Shown: positions 24,301 through 35,899 of the stretch, piece after piece | Layout: each line of letters starts with the position of its first letter | Numbering within the stretch: position 1 is the first letter of the stretch | Origin: Xiphophorus maculatus | Taxonomy: Eukaryota; Chordata; Actinopteri; Cyprinodontiformes; Poeciliidae | Assembly: GCF_002775205.1 (NCBI RefSeq) | Contig: NC_036453.1 | Coordinates: forward strand, 14,092,594 to 14,156,593 | Direction: 5' to 3' | Length of the DNA: 64,000 nucleotides | Position numbers and translations under genes: made by a program | Notes under the pieces: generated by a model | What the model saw: only the letters and a program-made list of their open reading frames with translations | Databases searched by the model: none | What the model was told of the DNA's origin: nothing

Positions 24301-27300
24301 CCCCAGCTGAAGATTCCAGACTCGCCACGTCTTCCCCGCCTCCTGTGAGCCACCCGCTGCCCGACGCCATCGCCAAAGACAGCAGGTTCCTTTAATATTT
24401 GACGTGTTTTGATAATTATGACTATGGCACTCGACGCAATGCAATGTTTGTTACTTGTTTTTCAGTTGGTGATTGTATGATGTTTTTATGACTTTTTATA
24501 TTTGGGATTTTATGATGTAAAGCACTTTAAACTGTCTTGCTGCTGAAATGTTCTGTACAAATACATTTAACCAACATAAAAAGCTACAGTGTGCTGGATT
24601 TGAGTTTGACACTTGAATGAGTCTAGAAGCATTTTTGCCTAAATTCTTGTTTCCATCAGCGAACCTGGAGATAAAGACTCATCGGACGGCCTGGTTTCCA
24701 GTGTTTCAAACTGCCAGCAGACGCCCATTTACAAGCCCTTCACCCAGTGCAAACACCCGTCTGACCGCCCGCCCCACCCAGCTCCTCACAGCGCCACAGA
24801 AGAAGAGCTGCACTTCGTGAAGACCTGCCTGCGGCGCTGGAGGACTGAAGTAGAGCACGACATAAATGGTGCACCAGACAGAATGTTCACAAAGAAATAG
24901 ATTTAAAATTTCTTTATCAGAGGGAGAGTTTTGTAAATCTGGTTTCCGTCATGGCTTTGTGTTGGTTCTGTGTTCCAGAGCTAAAGACCAGCATAGACAA
25001 ACTCACTCAGACGCTGGAAGGCATGTACTCAGACAACAGTCTCTGCCAGGTGACACTTCTTTTGACTTCATTTTCTGCATACAAAAAAAATCCCCTCACT
25101 GACTTACCACAAGGTGGCTTCCAGAAGTATTCACACCGCTTGGACTTTTTTTTTACATTTGTCACATTACAACCTCAAATTTTAATGTATCCAGTTGAGT
25201 TTTCAGTGGAAATCCCAACTGAACACCTCATCCTTCCAGTAAAGCATGGTGGTGGCAGCATCAGCATATGGGGTAGTCTGTTTTGGATGGAGAGAGTTGA
25301 TGGATGGAGCCAAATACATGAAAACCATGTTGGAAAACCTGTTAGATGCCTTAAACATACAACCAAAGCTACAATAAGAGAACGGAGCTCCAACTTTAAA
25401 AAATTTAATTAATTTGTAACATTTAATGGAATTAACTTTGTCAAACTTAAGTCTTTACGTTTATTTAACATAACCCCTTAGCAAACTTAATACATTTTTA
25501 CATAGATAAACTTAATTTGATGTAACAAACTAACAAAAATGTTTTTATTTGGATCACCCGTTTTCTTTTTTGAGTGTGGGATGAATTAGATAAAAGCATA
25601 TTTTTGTGTCAGCATGGTCCCAGTCACAGTCAAGACTTAAAGCAAATTGAAATTTTGTGGTAAGATGTAGAAATGTATGTATACACTCTGACTAAGATTC
25701 AGCTGTTTTCTCTGGGCTCTGAAAATCGACAATGAAGCTCCAACTTAAAAAAAAAATAGTTTGTCAACGTAATATATTTGCTTTGATAAACTTTATTTGA
25801 TTACTTGTGGTGCATTAACAAAATTTTTATTTTTTTTTACCCCTCCAGGGGGTCTTTTGTGGGCTCTAGTGTCCCTTATATGATAGTAGGCTGACAGGAA
25901 ACAGGGAAGAAGAGGGGGGAAGACATGCGGCAAATGTCGTCAGGTCCGGGAGTCGAACCCGCGTCGGCCGCGTCGAGGACTCAAGGCCTCCAAATATGGG
26001 TCACGCTAACCACTACGCCACCACGGCACGCCCTTAACTCAATTTTTAAAGTTGGATCACCTGTTTTCTTTTTCCAGTCTAGTCTGTAGACGAGTAAAGC
26101 TGGTGGAGATAAACCTGTAAAAACCTACAACAACAAACACATGCTGACGGCGCACAATATAATGCAAATATAATATGCGTGTGTAGTATTTACACCGGAA
26201 TAGACTGTTTGAAATGAAATATTTGTTCATCGCTATGAAGGAAATGACAAACTGTATGCCAGGATAATTTAAAAAATTTAAAAAAAGTAAAATAAAATGG
26301 TTCTTTGCACAGGTGCCCTACAGACTGCATGCAGTGCTTGTTCATGAAGGTCAGGCCTCGGCAGGTCATTACTGGGCGTACATCTACGACCACGCCAACC
26401 AGCGCTGGATGAAGTACAACGACGTCAGCATCACCGAGTCTTCGTGGGAGGAGCTGGAGCGAGACTCGTTTGGGGGGATGACCAACGCCAGCGCGTACTG
26501 CCTGATGTACATCGATGACCGGCTACCCCAGCTGATCACAGGTACAACAGCACTCAGCCATAGCAGCACTCGTCAGTTCTCCTTTGATTTCTGTCACAAG
26601 GTTTTTGCAAATCCAGCCATTAATTTGAACATATTTTATAAAAATTTCCACTTATGTCGAGGTGTTAAATTAACAGAAATAATTTGGGGGTCTTAGTCTG
26701 TCATAGTTGCTAGCTGCATATTTAGTTTGAAGTAAAATATTTAGTTTGCTAAATAAATATTTAGATTTACGTTAAATATTTAGTTTGTTAACTATATATT
26801 TAGTTGGCATGCTAAGTATTTAGCTCAATCTAAATATTTAGCTTAGCCTGAAGTTGAATATTTAGCTTGCTAAATAAATGTTCAATTTGAAACTTTAGCT
26901 TCGCAGCTAAATACTTTGTACGAAGCTAAATATTAGGCTTACTAACTAAATACTGAGTTTAAAGCTAGATATTTAGCTATCTAATTATATATTTAGTTTG
27001 AAACTGACATTTATAAATTAATAAATAACATGATGAAAAAATTACTTTAAAATTGGAACCCCCATTTTTTTTCTGTCATGACTAAATAACAAATATTCAT
27101 TGCTGGGTTTTTTGTTGTTTTTTTTCAATTTGCACCCATGAAATAAGAAACCATGGCATGCTTGTTGAGTGAACCCTCTGTCTAACCACACGTTCCACCC
27201 AGAAGACACAGACGATGAGACAGGCCAGGTGCTGCACGGCATGGACTCCCTGCCGGCCGCGCTCAGACGCTACGTTCAGGAAGACAACCGCTGGTTCCAG

Positions 27301-30300
27301 CAGGAGCTCAGTGAGTGGGAGGAGCAGTTCTGCCAGACCGCCACTCCGCAGGAGGAGTCTGCGACCCCGGCGGAGCCTCCAAGCCCCAGCGTGGAGAACA
27401 CGGAGCTAACACCTGTGGAACCAGCACCCCAGTCTGGACCTTCCACTGAAGAGCCGGAGCAAGGAGCGGCTTTAGAGGCCCGGTCCAGCTCAGAAGAGGA
27501 GAAGACTGCAGATCGTGAAGTCAGAGAGACGCCTGAAGGTGTGTTACACTAACTGGAACAAGAAAAGCAAATATGAGTTTCCATAAAGACCCATTTTGCC
27601 TTCAACGATGCAACGATCCACCTTTTTCTCTTCCAGTACAGATATTTAAGGTCTAGTATTGGCCGATGCCAATACCGATCCGATACGGAAAGACAGCCGA
27701 GTTTACTTAAGACCTTTATAAACAGACATAAATGTACTGAATTGCAAATGTTTTTGATAACTCTGCACCAGTACAGCACACCTAAATACACCTATATCGT
27801 CACAAGCTTGACCAAACATGTAAAAACAACACGACTTTAATTTGTACAGTAAGCACAATTAGGAGCATCACAGCAAATGTAAAACAAATAATAAAGAAAC
27901 TGACAAAAATAAACAGCAACAAACCGTCTTTCAAATTGTTCAGAAAATGCAATTAGAATATGGTGCAAAGTAAATAGTAAAGCATGAAGTCACTGAGAGT
28001 ACAAAGCATAGAATTAGACTGAATAGATCTGCCCTTATGCATCCGGCACATTGTCATCAACACCCAATTTAATCCATCCATCCATTTTCTGTTCACCCTT
28101 TGTCCCTAATGGGGTCGGGACCCAATTGAATCTAATATCTAATAAAAAAAAACTTTGCTAATACATGCACTGAATGAAGGCCTCTGTCTGTTTTACTCAG
28201 CAGCAGAGGAGTCTGAGATCGTGCCCCCATCTACGAGTCCTGGCTGCCAATCAGATCCCACCGACACTCCCACAGTCAGCGACACCCTGGAACCGGGCCC
28301 GGACCCTGCAGGGCTGCAGAGTCAGGTGGGAAAGTCCCATCCCCAACCCCGTCAAACCCCCTCCCCGGCTCCTCCTACAGTCCCACTGCTGGTATTCCTG
28401 CAGACAGGGTGGTTCCTAGGTTTGTGGGGGCCCTAAGTGAGATGCTGGTTTGGGGCCCCTAGTTTGTGAAACTACAATGAAGAAATAATTAACCTTTTAG
28501 AAACTTGCCCTGCAGCTCTATAAGATATTCAATAGTGTAAAAAAATAGTAAATCATGTGACAAAAGTCCAAAACATTCTTGTCCCTGGTGTCTTTTTCAG
28601 ACCTCTGGCTCAGATGCAGAGCTGTGTAACCAGGCTGAAGTGTGTGTGCCTGGGGAGACGTTGGGACCAAACTCAGAGGCTAACGATGGACCCGGAGCGT
28701 CTGGGGAGGCTCCCGGACACGGAGCAGATCCGGGAAACGAGGAGCAGCAGCAGGAGCAGCAGGAGGCTCCAGCCAGGCAGAGGCAGGTGGAGAACGAGGT
28801 GTCGGAGGTGGAGATCCCCAACGTGGGCCGCATCATGGTGAGGGCCGATGCTGACGGATACAACGAAGAGGTGAGGAAGTTAAAATGTTGAATAAGATTT
28901 TTAATCAGGGTAACTCCACGTTGATTTAAACCATTTATCGACATTGTTCTTAATCTGTTCTGTAGGTTATTCAACCATCAGATTGGTTCAAGCATTATTA
29001 TACCGTTTCAGCTTTCAGTTGTTTCAGGAACCTCTGATCGTTCAAGGAACACAGGAGTGTCCAAAGTGCGGTCCGGGGGCCATTCATGGCCCCGGACTGA
29101 TTTTTTGTGTCCTCCAACTCCACTTCAAGATCGATATCAATTTGTTTATTTCACGTAAAAGTATTACTGACAACATTTTCTTGCAATGGTAAATATTCAT
29201 CTTTTGAAACTAAACTTTTTTTATAATTACAGCCACATTTATCCAGAGATTTTGCCAAAGAAAAACAAAAAAAAACATTGCGATTAATTGCATTTAAAAA
29301 AAATTATAATTTAAAATCTTTGCTATTCTATGTCATTTTTAATGTTTTCATTTATTCTGTTAAGGACTGTGGTCCCTTTGGGAAGGAAAATACTTTATAA
29401 AAAAAATCTATATTGCACTGAATTAGTTTGAATGACAGAAATCTCCTTTTGTCGACTTTTTCTACAATAAACTTATAGTAAACACCACCTAGATGATACT
29501 TACTTTTTTCTGAAGGTTCTTATATTACTTTATAACAAAAGTCATTCACTTCTGTTACATTAGAATTTAGAAATGGTGGATTTGTGTGGGCCTGATGACC
29601 TCTTTTATTCATGGTTTCAAATGGATCATTTCTGATAGAACGATTGTTGAGTTTGTGTTTTTGCGCAGCAAGATGTGCAAGTTTGAATTAGTGAGCAATA
29701 AATGACTTGCAGGGCTGCACAGTTGGTGCAGCAAGAGGCAGCAAGAAGGTCCTGGGTTCGATTCCCGGCCCGGGGTCTTTCTGCATGGAGTTTGCATGTT
29801 CTCCCTGTGCATGCGTGGGTTCTCTCCGGGTTCCTCCCACAGTCCAAAAACATGACTGTCGGGTTGATTGGTCTCTCTAAATTCTCCTTAGATGTGTGTG
29901 AGCATGGCTGTTTATCCTGTCTGTCTCTGTGTTGCCCTGCAATGGACTGGTGACCTGTCCAGGCTGACCCCAGCCTCTCGCCTGTTGAGAGCTGGAGACA
30001 GGCACCAGCACAGCTCCAGACCCCGAAGTGATAAGGGTGTTAGAAAATGGAGGGATGGATGGAAATTACATGCAAGCCTTTAGATTTAAATAGAGATCTT
30101 AGTTTATGGAGAATTGCTTCTGACTTTCTGCAGTAAGAATGTTATCTCTTTTTTTTTACAGGACTGTTTTCATTAAACATCTTCTCATCTCGTTTTCATT
30201 TCATAGATGATGCTTACCCCGGCTATGCAGGGTGTCATCCTGGCCATAGCCAAGGCAAGGCAAACGTTTGACAAAGAGGGCCCTGAGGCTGGCCTCATCA

Positions 30301-33300
30301 AGGTAAGATATTCAAATGTTTAATGTCTTTCTCCATCATGCTCGAATTTGGATAAGAAACAAAACATGCATTCCCACAGGACCTTTTTTTGTTTGTTTTT
30401 AAATAAGTAATTTTTGAAACATCAATGGAAAAGTTCATGAAGTAAGACCTGCATTAAATTCTTCAAAAACTTCTGCTCTATTAATAATGATAAAGGTTTA
30501 GGGTTTTCAAATTGTGCATAAAAATGCAGAAAATTCTTAAACCTGCAGCATGCCGAGTCCCGGCCTCACTAGCTGTGTTTCCATTAGCCATAGAATTGCA
30601 CAAATTAAAATTATGAAAATAAATTTGCTTAATGGAAATAAAAGAAAAAAACTCAGTTTTTCAATAAAAGGTTTTTGCTCTAGAATGAGGCGACTTTTCG
30701 GACGTTTTAAGACAGATGTACCAAAATGGAGCTGCTACGCGTGTGAAGCCGCTCCCAAGCATAATGGGCCTCTCGCTCCAATGACTGAATAAGACGCCGA
30801 TGTCTCCTCTGATATATTTCATAACTGTTTACATCCGTTGCGGCCATTATTTTTAACAACTCATTGTGTGAACAAGCTTATTCACGTGTGATTTTAACTT
30901 ATTTTCTTAAACACAGCAATTATGAAATGCTGGGTTTTTTGACGTTAGACAAAGATCTGCGCACATTTGTAAGAGAAAGGCAGCTAGTGACACGTTGAAG
31001 CTCAGATTTCTCTGCGGTGTTCCAGGCCTTCCATGAGGAGTATTCCCGGCTGTTTGAGCTCTCCCAGGAGGAGATCACCCCCCAGGAGGACGCCCGTCTG
31101 CAGCACGCTCTGGTTTACTTCTTTCAGAACAAGGCGCCCAAGCGTGTCATCGAAAGGACGCTGCTGGAGCAGTTTACAGACCGCAACCTCAGCTTTGACG
31201 AAAGGTGTGCAAACAGAATCAGCTCTTCTTTCAGGGTTATAATAGTTCTGGATTTTTCATTAGACTTTAGTTTTATTTTATTGTAACTTTTTGTTTGTCT
31301 AGTTCAATTAGTTTTAGTTAGTTTTTACAGTGTGTTTGCTAGTTTTTATTTGCTACTGTTACTTAAATATTGTTTAGTTATAGTTATTTTCCCCATTAAT
31401 TACAGTTTTTGTTTATTTCAGTAAACACAAAAAGGTTTTCTCAATTTCAATTTTCAGAGTTTGGTTAGTTTTAATAACAGCTTTTCTGGCTACGTGGGCT
31501 TGATCAGAATTTAGAAATCTCTGTAACAAAAAACACACAACTAAAACTAAACTCTAATAAAGGAAAATCCTCTCTTTAAGTGAAAAGAAATGTGTTTCTT
31601 TTTTTTGGACACCAAATATTTAATTTGAAAGATTTTTCTAATGTAGCTGAAAACAGCCATACGTCGTTCATCTGCTGCCATCTAGTGTCCAAAGCTGGTT
31701 GTGACATTATTTCACCTGCAACAATAAACTCCAGCTGTCCTTCCTGTGCATGCAGGGCCATCAGCATAATGAGGGAAGCCCGAGCCAAGCTCCGCCTCAT
31801 TAAGCCAGAAGACATGGACATGGAGGAATACATGGTACTGTCGGGTTTATCCAACCCAGTTTGACATTATTTGCCCTGCATGTCTCTTGTTTCTTTTGTT
31901 AGTTACTACAAATGAGCTAATTATTTGTTTCCTCCAGCTTGTTGATTTCAGGATCAGAACAATGTAAATGTGAGAAAAAACTGTACATTTCAGTCATATT
32001 TTCACTGAAAACTGAGTCTTGCTGAATGGCCAGACTAGTGAAATAGAGTTGTGACTTCTATGAAGTTACAGTGCTGTAACTTACTTGATTCTTACAGTGA
32101 CTACAGCAGCTAGTTAAAACTGAGGACAAACTCAAATAACCTTTTTTTTAATGTGCAATAGTTCAAAACTATTGAGAATGTCTTTTGTCTTGCATAAAAA
32201 GAGGGCTACTTTTAACCACAAGTTGCAAGAGGCTTTGCGCCTTTCAATAGACTTCTCCTTTTTGTGACACCTGCTGAACCTTCAGCAGTAAAACTGCTCC
32301 GAAGTGCAAAAAACAAACAAATTATATTTATACACCAAGCAAAGCCATAGCTACCAGATGCATCTCCCTACTGTTTGTTAACTCTACAAATTAAGAGGAA
32401 GATTAAACAGGCACTGGTTATTGTGTGTGTCTGTGCGTGTGTTTTCTTGCAGCAGTGGCATGACGACTACAGGGACTTCAGGACGGTGTTTGTCTACTTG
32501 CTAACTGGGCTCGAGCAGTATCAGCACGGAAAGTAAGGCAGAATTATCCTCTATTTCTATTGAGCGATTTGCAAAAGTATCTTCTCTCTAAAACCAGTTT
32601 ATTAGTAGAAAACTAATACTATGAGGGGAGGCAAACAAATGCTGCACATCATCCTGAACACATCAACCACACAGTGACAGGAAGCCAGTCAGAGTTCAGT
32701 GACCCGAGTCATACAGCAAGATCTGCAATAGTATGGTTTTTAGAGCAATGACCTAAACAAAGTCCAGAGCCAAATGAACTTGCAAATTAGGTTAAAAAAT
32801 TTGTTTCAAATTCACCTTTACTGAATGGCAATGAATTCAAACAGAAAAAAATGCTCCAAAAATAAAATAAATGCCTCTGTTAAGTAATTAATTGATGTAC
32901 TGGTACTGTAATTTCAAACACAAGAAATGTACGAGTACATTTTTAAAAATTTGAATATTGCTTAAAAGTGCAACACTTCTTGCCAGTCATCTTGGAAGAA
33001 TTCCAAGTTTCTTGTAATTTTGGTGACGATGGCAGACAGATAATGAAAACACAAAATTTTGTGTCTCAGAAAATTAGAATACTATGAAAAATGTAATTAA
33101 TGAAAACTCATGGTGTCACATTCTAATCAGCTAATTCACTCAAAACACCTGCTGAGGTTTCCTGAGCCTTTGAACGGTCTCTCACTTTGGGTCAGTCCGC
33201 TACACATGTCATGGGGAAGACTGCTGACTGGACAGTCGACAGTCATCAGTTCTGCATTCAAACATATTAACAAAAAAATTCAGTGGAAGGAAGAAACGTG

Positions 33301-35899
33301 GGAGGAACTCATTAAATCATAAAAGTTTGAAATATATATATAAAAAAACAACTTTCTGAGATGACTGGCAAAAAATATTTCACTTTTATGCTATACTCTA
33401 ATTTGAGACATGTTGTACTACACAGTTAAAGAGTGGCTGTGGTTTTTGGTGCTTATTTGGTTTCTTTCTGACTGTGTCACAGGATGCGAGAGGCTTTGAA
33501 CTACTTGGCTCATGCGTATGAGACCAACACCACTCTGCTGGGAAAGGGAGAGAAACATGGTGTGAACAAAGCTCTTATTGCAGTTTACAGAAGAAAGTGC
33601 CTCACTGTGAGTAAAGCAACATTTCCAACCCTAGCTGTTTCAGTTGTTTTTAGCCTAAAACAGCCACTTAATTAAATATTTTTATATCTAAGAGGTCTTG
33701 GCTTGCACTAGAGGAAACTTTGAGGGTCATCAAAATCATCGCTGGGACCCATCATTTTTATTTGACATGTTCTGGCGTTCAGCCAGCTTATGAAGTAGTT
33801 TTTTTTTTCTAGAGCAGAACTTTAGACGTGAGCGACTGGTGGGATAATATTCCTTATTTAGACTTTCTCTGCAGCAGGACTGAGGCTAGGTTGGTTTTTC
33901 CCATATGCAAATACACATATTTGTGGTTTATACCCAGTTTAGGGAGTCACATTTAAAGTAGATGTTTCATTTTTGATGGATTCGAGCCATGAAGCCGAGG
34001 TTATTTTTGTTGCCACAAACTTTACCTTGAAGTTTATCGTGGACCCAATCTGAGTTCATTTGGTTATTGACGTTTCTTTGATCAGAGAAGACAGACATAT
34101 TTTCAATTAACCATTAAGTTAAAAAAGACCTAAAAAACAAATAAAATATTGCTTTTCAATCCCATATGGATGAGTTACTTCGAACTCGTCATGATTTGTT
34201 GGCGAAACAACCAAGTATGGTTCATTCTGGTCTGAATCAAAACCTGGAAAGTCAGAATTTTGCAATTACCCTCTACCTCAAAAATCCAATATGGCTGCCA
34301 TGTGTTTTCAAAAATGCTCTCATCACATTTCTGAGAGTTTAAGTCTTATTTGTTCTTCCACACAGGATTGACACGTGACAAAGTACACCGCCTGTTGGTG
34401 AATATGTTCCTTTATTGCATAAACGTACAAAAACATACACTGTTTTAGCTAGTTTATCGTCGCGCTTTGAAAATCATGGCGGCCCTTGTAAGGGAAGATT
34501 TTTATGAGCTTTTCGATGACTTCTTTAAAGAGATTTCACAATTAGCAGACAGTCCAGAAGTTGAAGAGTTGATTGTAAACTAGTGGAGTTCAGCAGGTTA
34601 GTGTAAGCCCCTCCCACAGCCCCGTCCCTTGACTTTAATGGGTGAGTTTAACAGAATTATCTCATTTTAACAGAATTATTCCTTTTCCTGTAGAAGCAGG
34701 AATGAATACAAAATAAGCAAATATCTATTTAATTAATTATCTGCACTGATGATTATAAGTTGCGTTTTAAAGATTTAATTTTGACCCTCCAGACAGCGTA
34801 GGATCTGAACACAAGCTCTAACACAAAGCTGGTTGTTCAACCTCCATATCGATTTCATCTAAACTATTTCATATGAATAAAACTGTATGTAAATATTAAA
34901 GTGGAGACCTTGACCCGAGGACTCTCTGTACTTATCCACCAATCAGGCGCTGAACGACAGCGCGTCCCGGCTGTTCTGCAGCGGCGAGGAGGGCAAAGTG
35001 GAGGAGGGTCTCTCCATCATGGACGAAGCCGTCATTCCCTGCCTTCACCTGATGAGCCGGGACTCGACTTTGTCCCAGGAGGACCGGGACGCTATGGAGA
35101 ACATCCGCAGCCACTGGTGCTGCTGCCTGGGTCAGGACATGGATGGTGAGTTATTAAGAAGAACGTGAGAGGATAATGAGAAGTTTAACTGCTGTAATTG
35201 TTCATTTGTTTATTGCTGTAAGGATTCGCATGAGTCTCATCACAAATATTACAATAAAAAAATCATACTTTTACAAACATTACAAAAAAGACATACTGAA
35301 ACTCCTTAAGTCAAAACACAAAATTCAAATCAACCGCCTCAACAATTCTAACATTTTTAGAAACACTACAAAAGAACATCACAAAATACCTTAAAACACA
35401 CAAACAAAATTAAAACACACAGTGTCAGCAATTTAAAAACTAAATTAAAAACAAACAATAATTCTGATCTCAAGCATAAATTTACTTATTTCATCTATTC
35501 CCTATTTTTTTAAAATAGGGAACAAAGAAAACGTACACAATTTTAAAAAATTGTGTACGTTTTAAATGTTTGGTTTAAAACGTACACAATCAGGACTAAA
35601 TTTGATTACAGAAGATGACTTGTTCCAGTAAGAAATTGCTCTACATAATCAATCATTCAAAACCAGAAACTCCCATCTGAAGGACTCATTTCTGCTGGGT
35701 TTTGTTTTTTCTGTTTTCTGTAGATTCGCTGCAGGTAAAGTTGGGCGAGTTGCTGCCGCGGGTTCTGGACGGCTCCAGTGGGACGGTGGTGTTGAAAGAT
35801 CCACCAAAAGTTCACGTCAACCAGGCTCACGACCTGTGCAGCCGCCTGGCCGCTGTGATGGAGTCCATTCACAACACCACAGTAGTAACTGTCCAGTAA
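10971..35899 (+). CDS. usp28: Ubiquitin carboxyl-terminal hydrolase 28, complete, 26 exons
   Basis: Nuclear deubiquitinase (USP/C19 family) that removes ubiquitin from substrates such as MYC and DNA-damage proteins in mammals. Exons: 10971-11015, 12746-12820, 13261-13381, 13973-14060, 18173-18335, 20854-20940, 21294-21431, 21898-21968, 22759-22835, 22915-23063, 23160-23287, 23486-23581, 24206-24385, 24660-24868, 24979-25049, 26313-26541, 27203-27538, 28201-28325, 28601-28870, 30207-30302, 31026-31204, 31756-31834, 32453-32532, 33483-33606, 34947-35145, 35724-35899. Total 3591 nt, 1196 aa, frame closed at TAA. N-terminal UBA-like segment (EITGIQD), then a UIM-like AIELSLQES helix (exon 4), then the catalytic domain with Cys157 in GNTCWF, His585 in AGHYW and Asn602 in KYND. 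The catalytic core is interrupted by a coiled-coil arm in exons 12-15. The C-terminus ends [13 protein letters not shown]. The Pro/Glu/Gln-rich exons 17-19 make it longer than human (1077 aa). Confidence 0.97.
11935..12020 (+). mobile_element. Decayed SINE-like fragment (usp28 intron 1)
   Basis: GTGGTAAAGTTGGTAGCAATG and GTTTGAATCCTGGTTTGG resemble A- and B-box regions of the second SINE family, followed by degraded body sequence. Weak call. Confidence 0.35.
12824..12895. repeat. (CA)n microsatellite at the usp28 exon 2 donor
   Basis: CA repeat with three CG interruptions that begins four bases into usp28 intron 2, directly after the donor GTAA. Length variation here could affect splicing of exon 2, but that is inference. 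Confidence 0.97.
14600..15945. mobile_element. Left repeat copy flanking the nested ORF (unclassified DNA-transposon-like)
   Basis: Both ends are rich in GTAAC/TTACT words in opposite orientation: left about 14620-14745, right about 15800-15895. This subterminal structure is typical of DNA transposons. It contains a (TA)n microsatellite at 15262-15348. Its right part (about 15400-15930) recurs at about 17430-17950 in the same orientation with moderate divergence. Superfamily not assigned; exact ends and target-site duplication not found. Confidence 0.5.
15262..15348. repeat. (TA)n microsatellite
   Basis: An unbroken TA run of more than 80 nt inside the left repeat copy of usp28 intron 4. It produces spurious Tyr-Ile ORFs in both strands. 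Confidence 0.97.
15957..16047 (+). promoter_or_regulatory. Putative promoter of the nested ORF: three CRE-like octamers and a TATA box
   Basis: TTACGTCA at 15957, GACGTCAT at 15991 and TGATGTCA at 16005 resemble CREB/ATF sites, and TATATATAA lies at 16039-16047. A TATA box here predicts a start near 16070 and a short 5' UTR before the ATG at 16123. Function is inferred from motif spacing only. Confidence 0.45.
16123..17025 (+). CDS. Intronless 300-aa ORF of unknown family nested in usp28 intron 4
   Basis: I do not recognise this protein. It is an uninterrupted 301-codon ORF, far longer than chance in this AT-rich intron, with a good start context (G at -3 and +4). The predicted product looks all-helical. 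It has a hydrophobic N-terminal half, a charged stretch around residues 150-183 rich in Glu, Arg and Leu that could be a coiled coil, cysteines at 19, 107, 187, 197, 198, 214, 246, 267, 280 and 297, and a basic C-terminal tail. No signal peptide or clear transmembrane segment is seen. It lies on the same strand as usp28, between two direct copies of a repeat. A TATA box stands 84 nt upstream of the ATG and CRE-like octamers lie further up, so it may be transcribed independently. No AATAAA is seen in the 400 nt after the stop. It could be a mobile-element cargo gene, an amplified fish-specific gene or a retrocopy. Coding status is inferred from ORF length and promoter layout only. Confidence 0.6.
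   Translation: MDLLADSLRQELQYLVKDCVIPAIQEYISQILEEDWDHFELLHLGESITERTTYLLHYLTEVFSDFVWDVHENLKYKYGDLKAIFGSQVSQAFARAMGVDEIIHGECAEVFDVLFLKHVISVVTSTVDDENPKSFLKLGLRLGSLVKTVVSIVQELTTARRQIEELRTSFEEERKDIIRLFVKSLMCRGIRESNTRCCLGSLKEAQERIVQHICANIEGQPDEIRQNWIPSLTKKVFRDLTKSLGCSAGWTLAFMEHEVVDDTIVLCLLSQLEKHQKKGCHFITRLFSGARNILSRCFNK
17095..17163 (+). repeat. Two tandem copies of a 32-33-bp unit 3' of the nested ORF
   Basis: 17095-17127 and 17132-17163 both read CCTCC(G/A)TCGGTCCTGGTATCG followed by AGACGCCTTTC, with two small differences. The second copy runs straight into the GGTT tract. Confidence 0.85.
17164..17264 (+). repeat. (GGTT)n microsatellite
   Basis: About 25 GGTT units with a few GGCT variants. 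It is G-rich on the plus strand and lies 139 nt after the nested ORF's stop codon. Confidence 0.95.
17430..17960. mobile_element. Right direct-repeat copy flanking the nested ORF
   Basis: It shares long near-identical blocks with about 15400-15930, including GATGTCAGACAACATCTGGG, CAAATGAGCAACTTCATGTT and GTTTCTGTCGCTGCTGA. It also shares the terminal GTAAC-rich end (AGTGATTTGGATAAGTAAC) and the following GTTACTGAAA...GGTCCG stretch. Scattered substitutions and indels show the copies are old. It carries a large palindrome at 17854-17933. Confidence 0.6.
17854..17933. repeat. Palindrome, 37-bp arms, 6-nt spacer
   Basis: Arms 17854-17890 and 17897-17933 are reverse complements except for one T/C difference. 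They contain the GTAACGAGT end motif of the surrounding repeat. It looks like two element termini fused tail to tail. Confidence 0.9.
18840..19265. repeat. AT-rich AGCTAAATATTTAGC repeat, copy 2 (usp28 intron 5)
   Basis: Shares the core units, the TAGTCCACTTC phrase and the TGAAACTGACATTTT...CCATTT tail with the copies at about 3.1-3.8 kb and 26.7-27.1 kb. Confidence 0.7.
22380..22555. mobile_element. GTTTCCATT-family MITE relic (usp28 intron 8)
   Basis: Diverged copy of the element at about 60720-60900, with the shared blocks GTGTTTCCATTG and GCTGAGAAACC. Confidence 0.5.
25110..25390 (+). mobile_element. Tc1-like transposon relic (usp28 intron 15)
   Basis: Begins GGTGGCTTCCAGAAGTATTC...CACATTACAACCTCAAATTT, the familiar outer part of fish Tc1-like elements, and jumps to AAAGCATGGTGGTGGCAGCA, a conserved piece of the transposase gene. 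It is internally deleted and non-coding. Confidence 0.7.
25830..26033 (-). mobile_element. tRNA-derived SINE, copy 1
   Basis: On the minus strand it reads TGGCGTAGTGGTTAGCGTG (A box) then GGGTTCGACTCCCGGAC (B box), a SINE body and an A-rich tail (plus-strand T-run at about 25827-25838). The flanks TTAACAAAATTTTTA and TTAACTCAATTTTTA look like a decayed target-site duplication. Strongly similar to 40970-41173. It sits inside an older repeat. Confidence 0.85.
26695..27075. repeat. AT-rich AGCTAAATATTTAGC repeat, copy 3 (usp28 intron 16)
   Basis: About twelve degenerate units of TAAATATTTAG(C/T)T, then GAAACTGACATTTATAAATT and ATAACATGATGAAAAAATTA, which matches the tail of copy 1 at about 3722-3790. 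Confidence 0.75.
29705..30065 (+). mobile_element. tRNA-derived SINE of a second family
   Basis: B box GGGTTCGATTCCCGGCC at about 29756, then GCATGGAGTTTGCATGTTCT, CACAGTCCAAAAACATGACT and a GGATGGATGG end. This composite is common across teleost genomes. Located in usp28 intron 19. Confidence 0.8.
30565..30960. mobile_element. GTTTCCATT-family MITE relic (usp28 intron 20)
   Basis: Opens with GCTGTGTTTCCATTAGCCAT followed by AATTGCACAAATT and CTTAATGGAAAT, the pattern of this dispersed family. The right boundary is approximate. Confidence 0.4.
35500..35590. repeat. Cluster of inverted repeats just upstream of usp28 exon 26
   Basis: CCCTATTTT/AAAATAGGG at 35500-35520, then a perfect 17-bp pair (35528-35544 and 35547-35563) around ACGTACACAA with a 2-nt spacer, then a third direct copy of its left arm at 35577-35590. 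Confidence 0.9.

Noticed and set aside
25930-26030. tRNA-like A and B boxes on the minus strand
   Set aside because: They belong to a SINE with body, A-tail and a second copy at 41 kb; no functional tRNA cloverleaf was supported.
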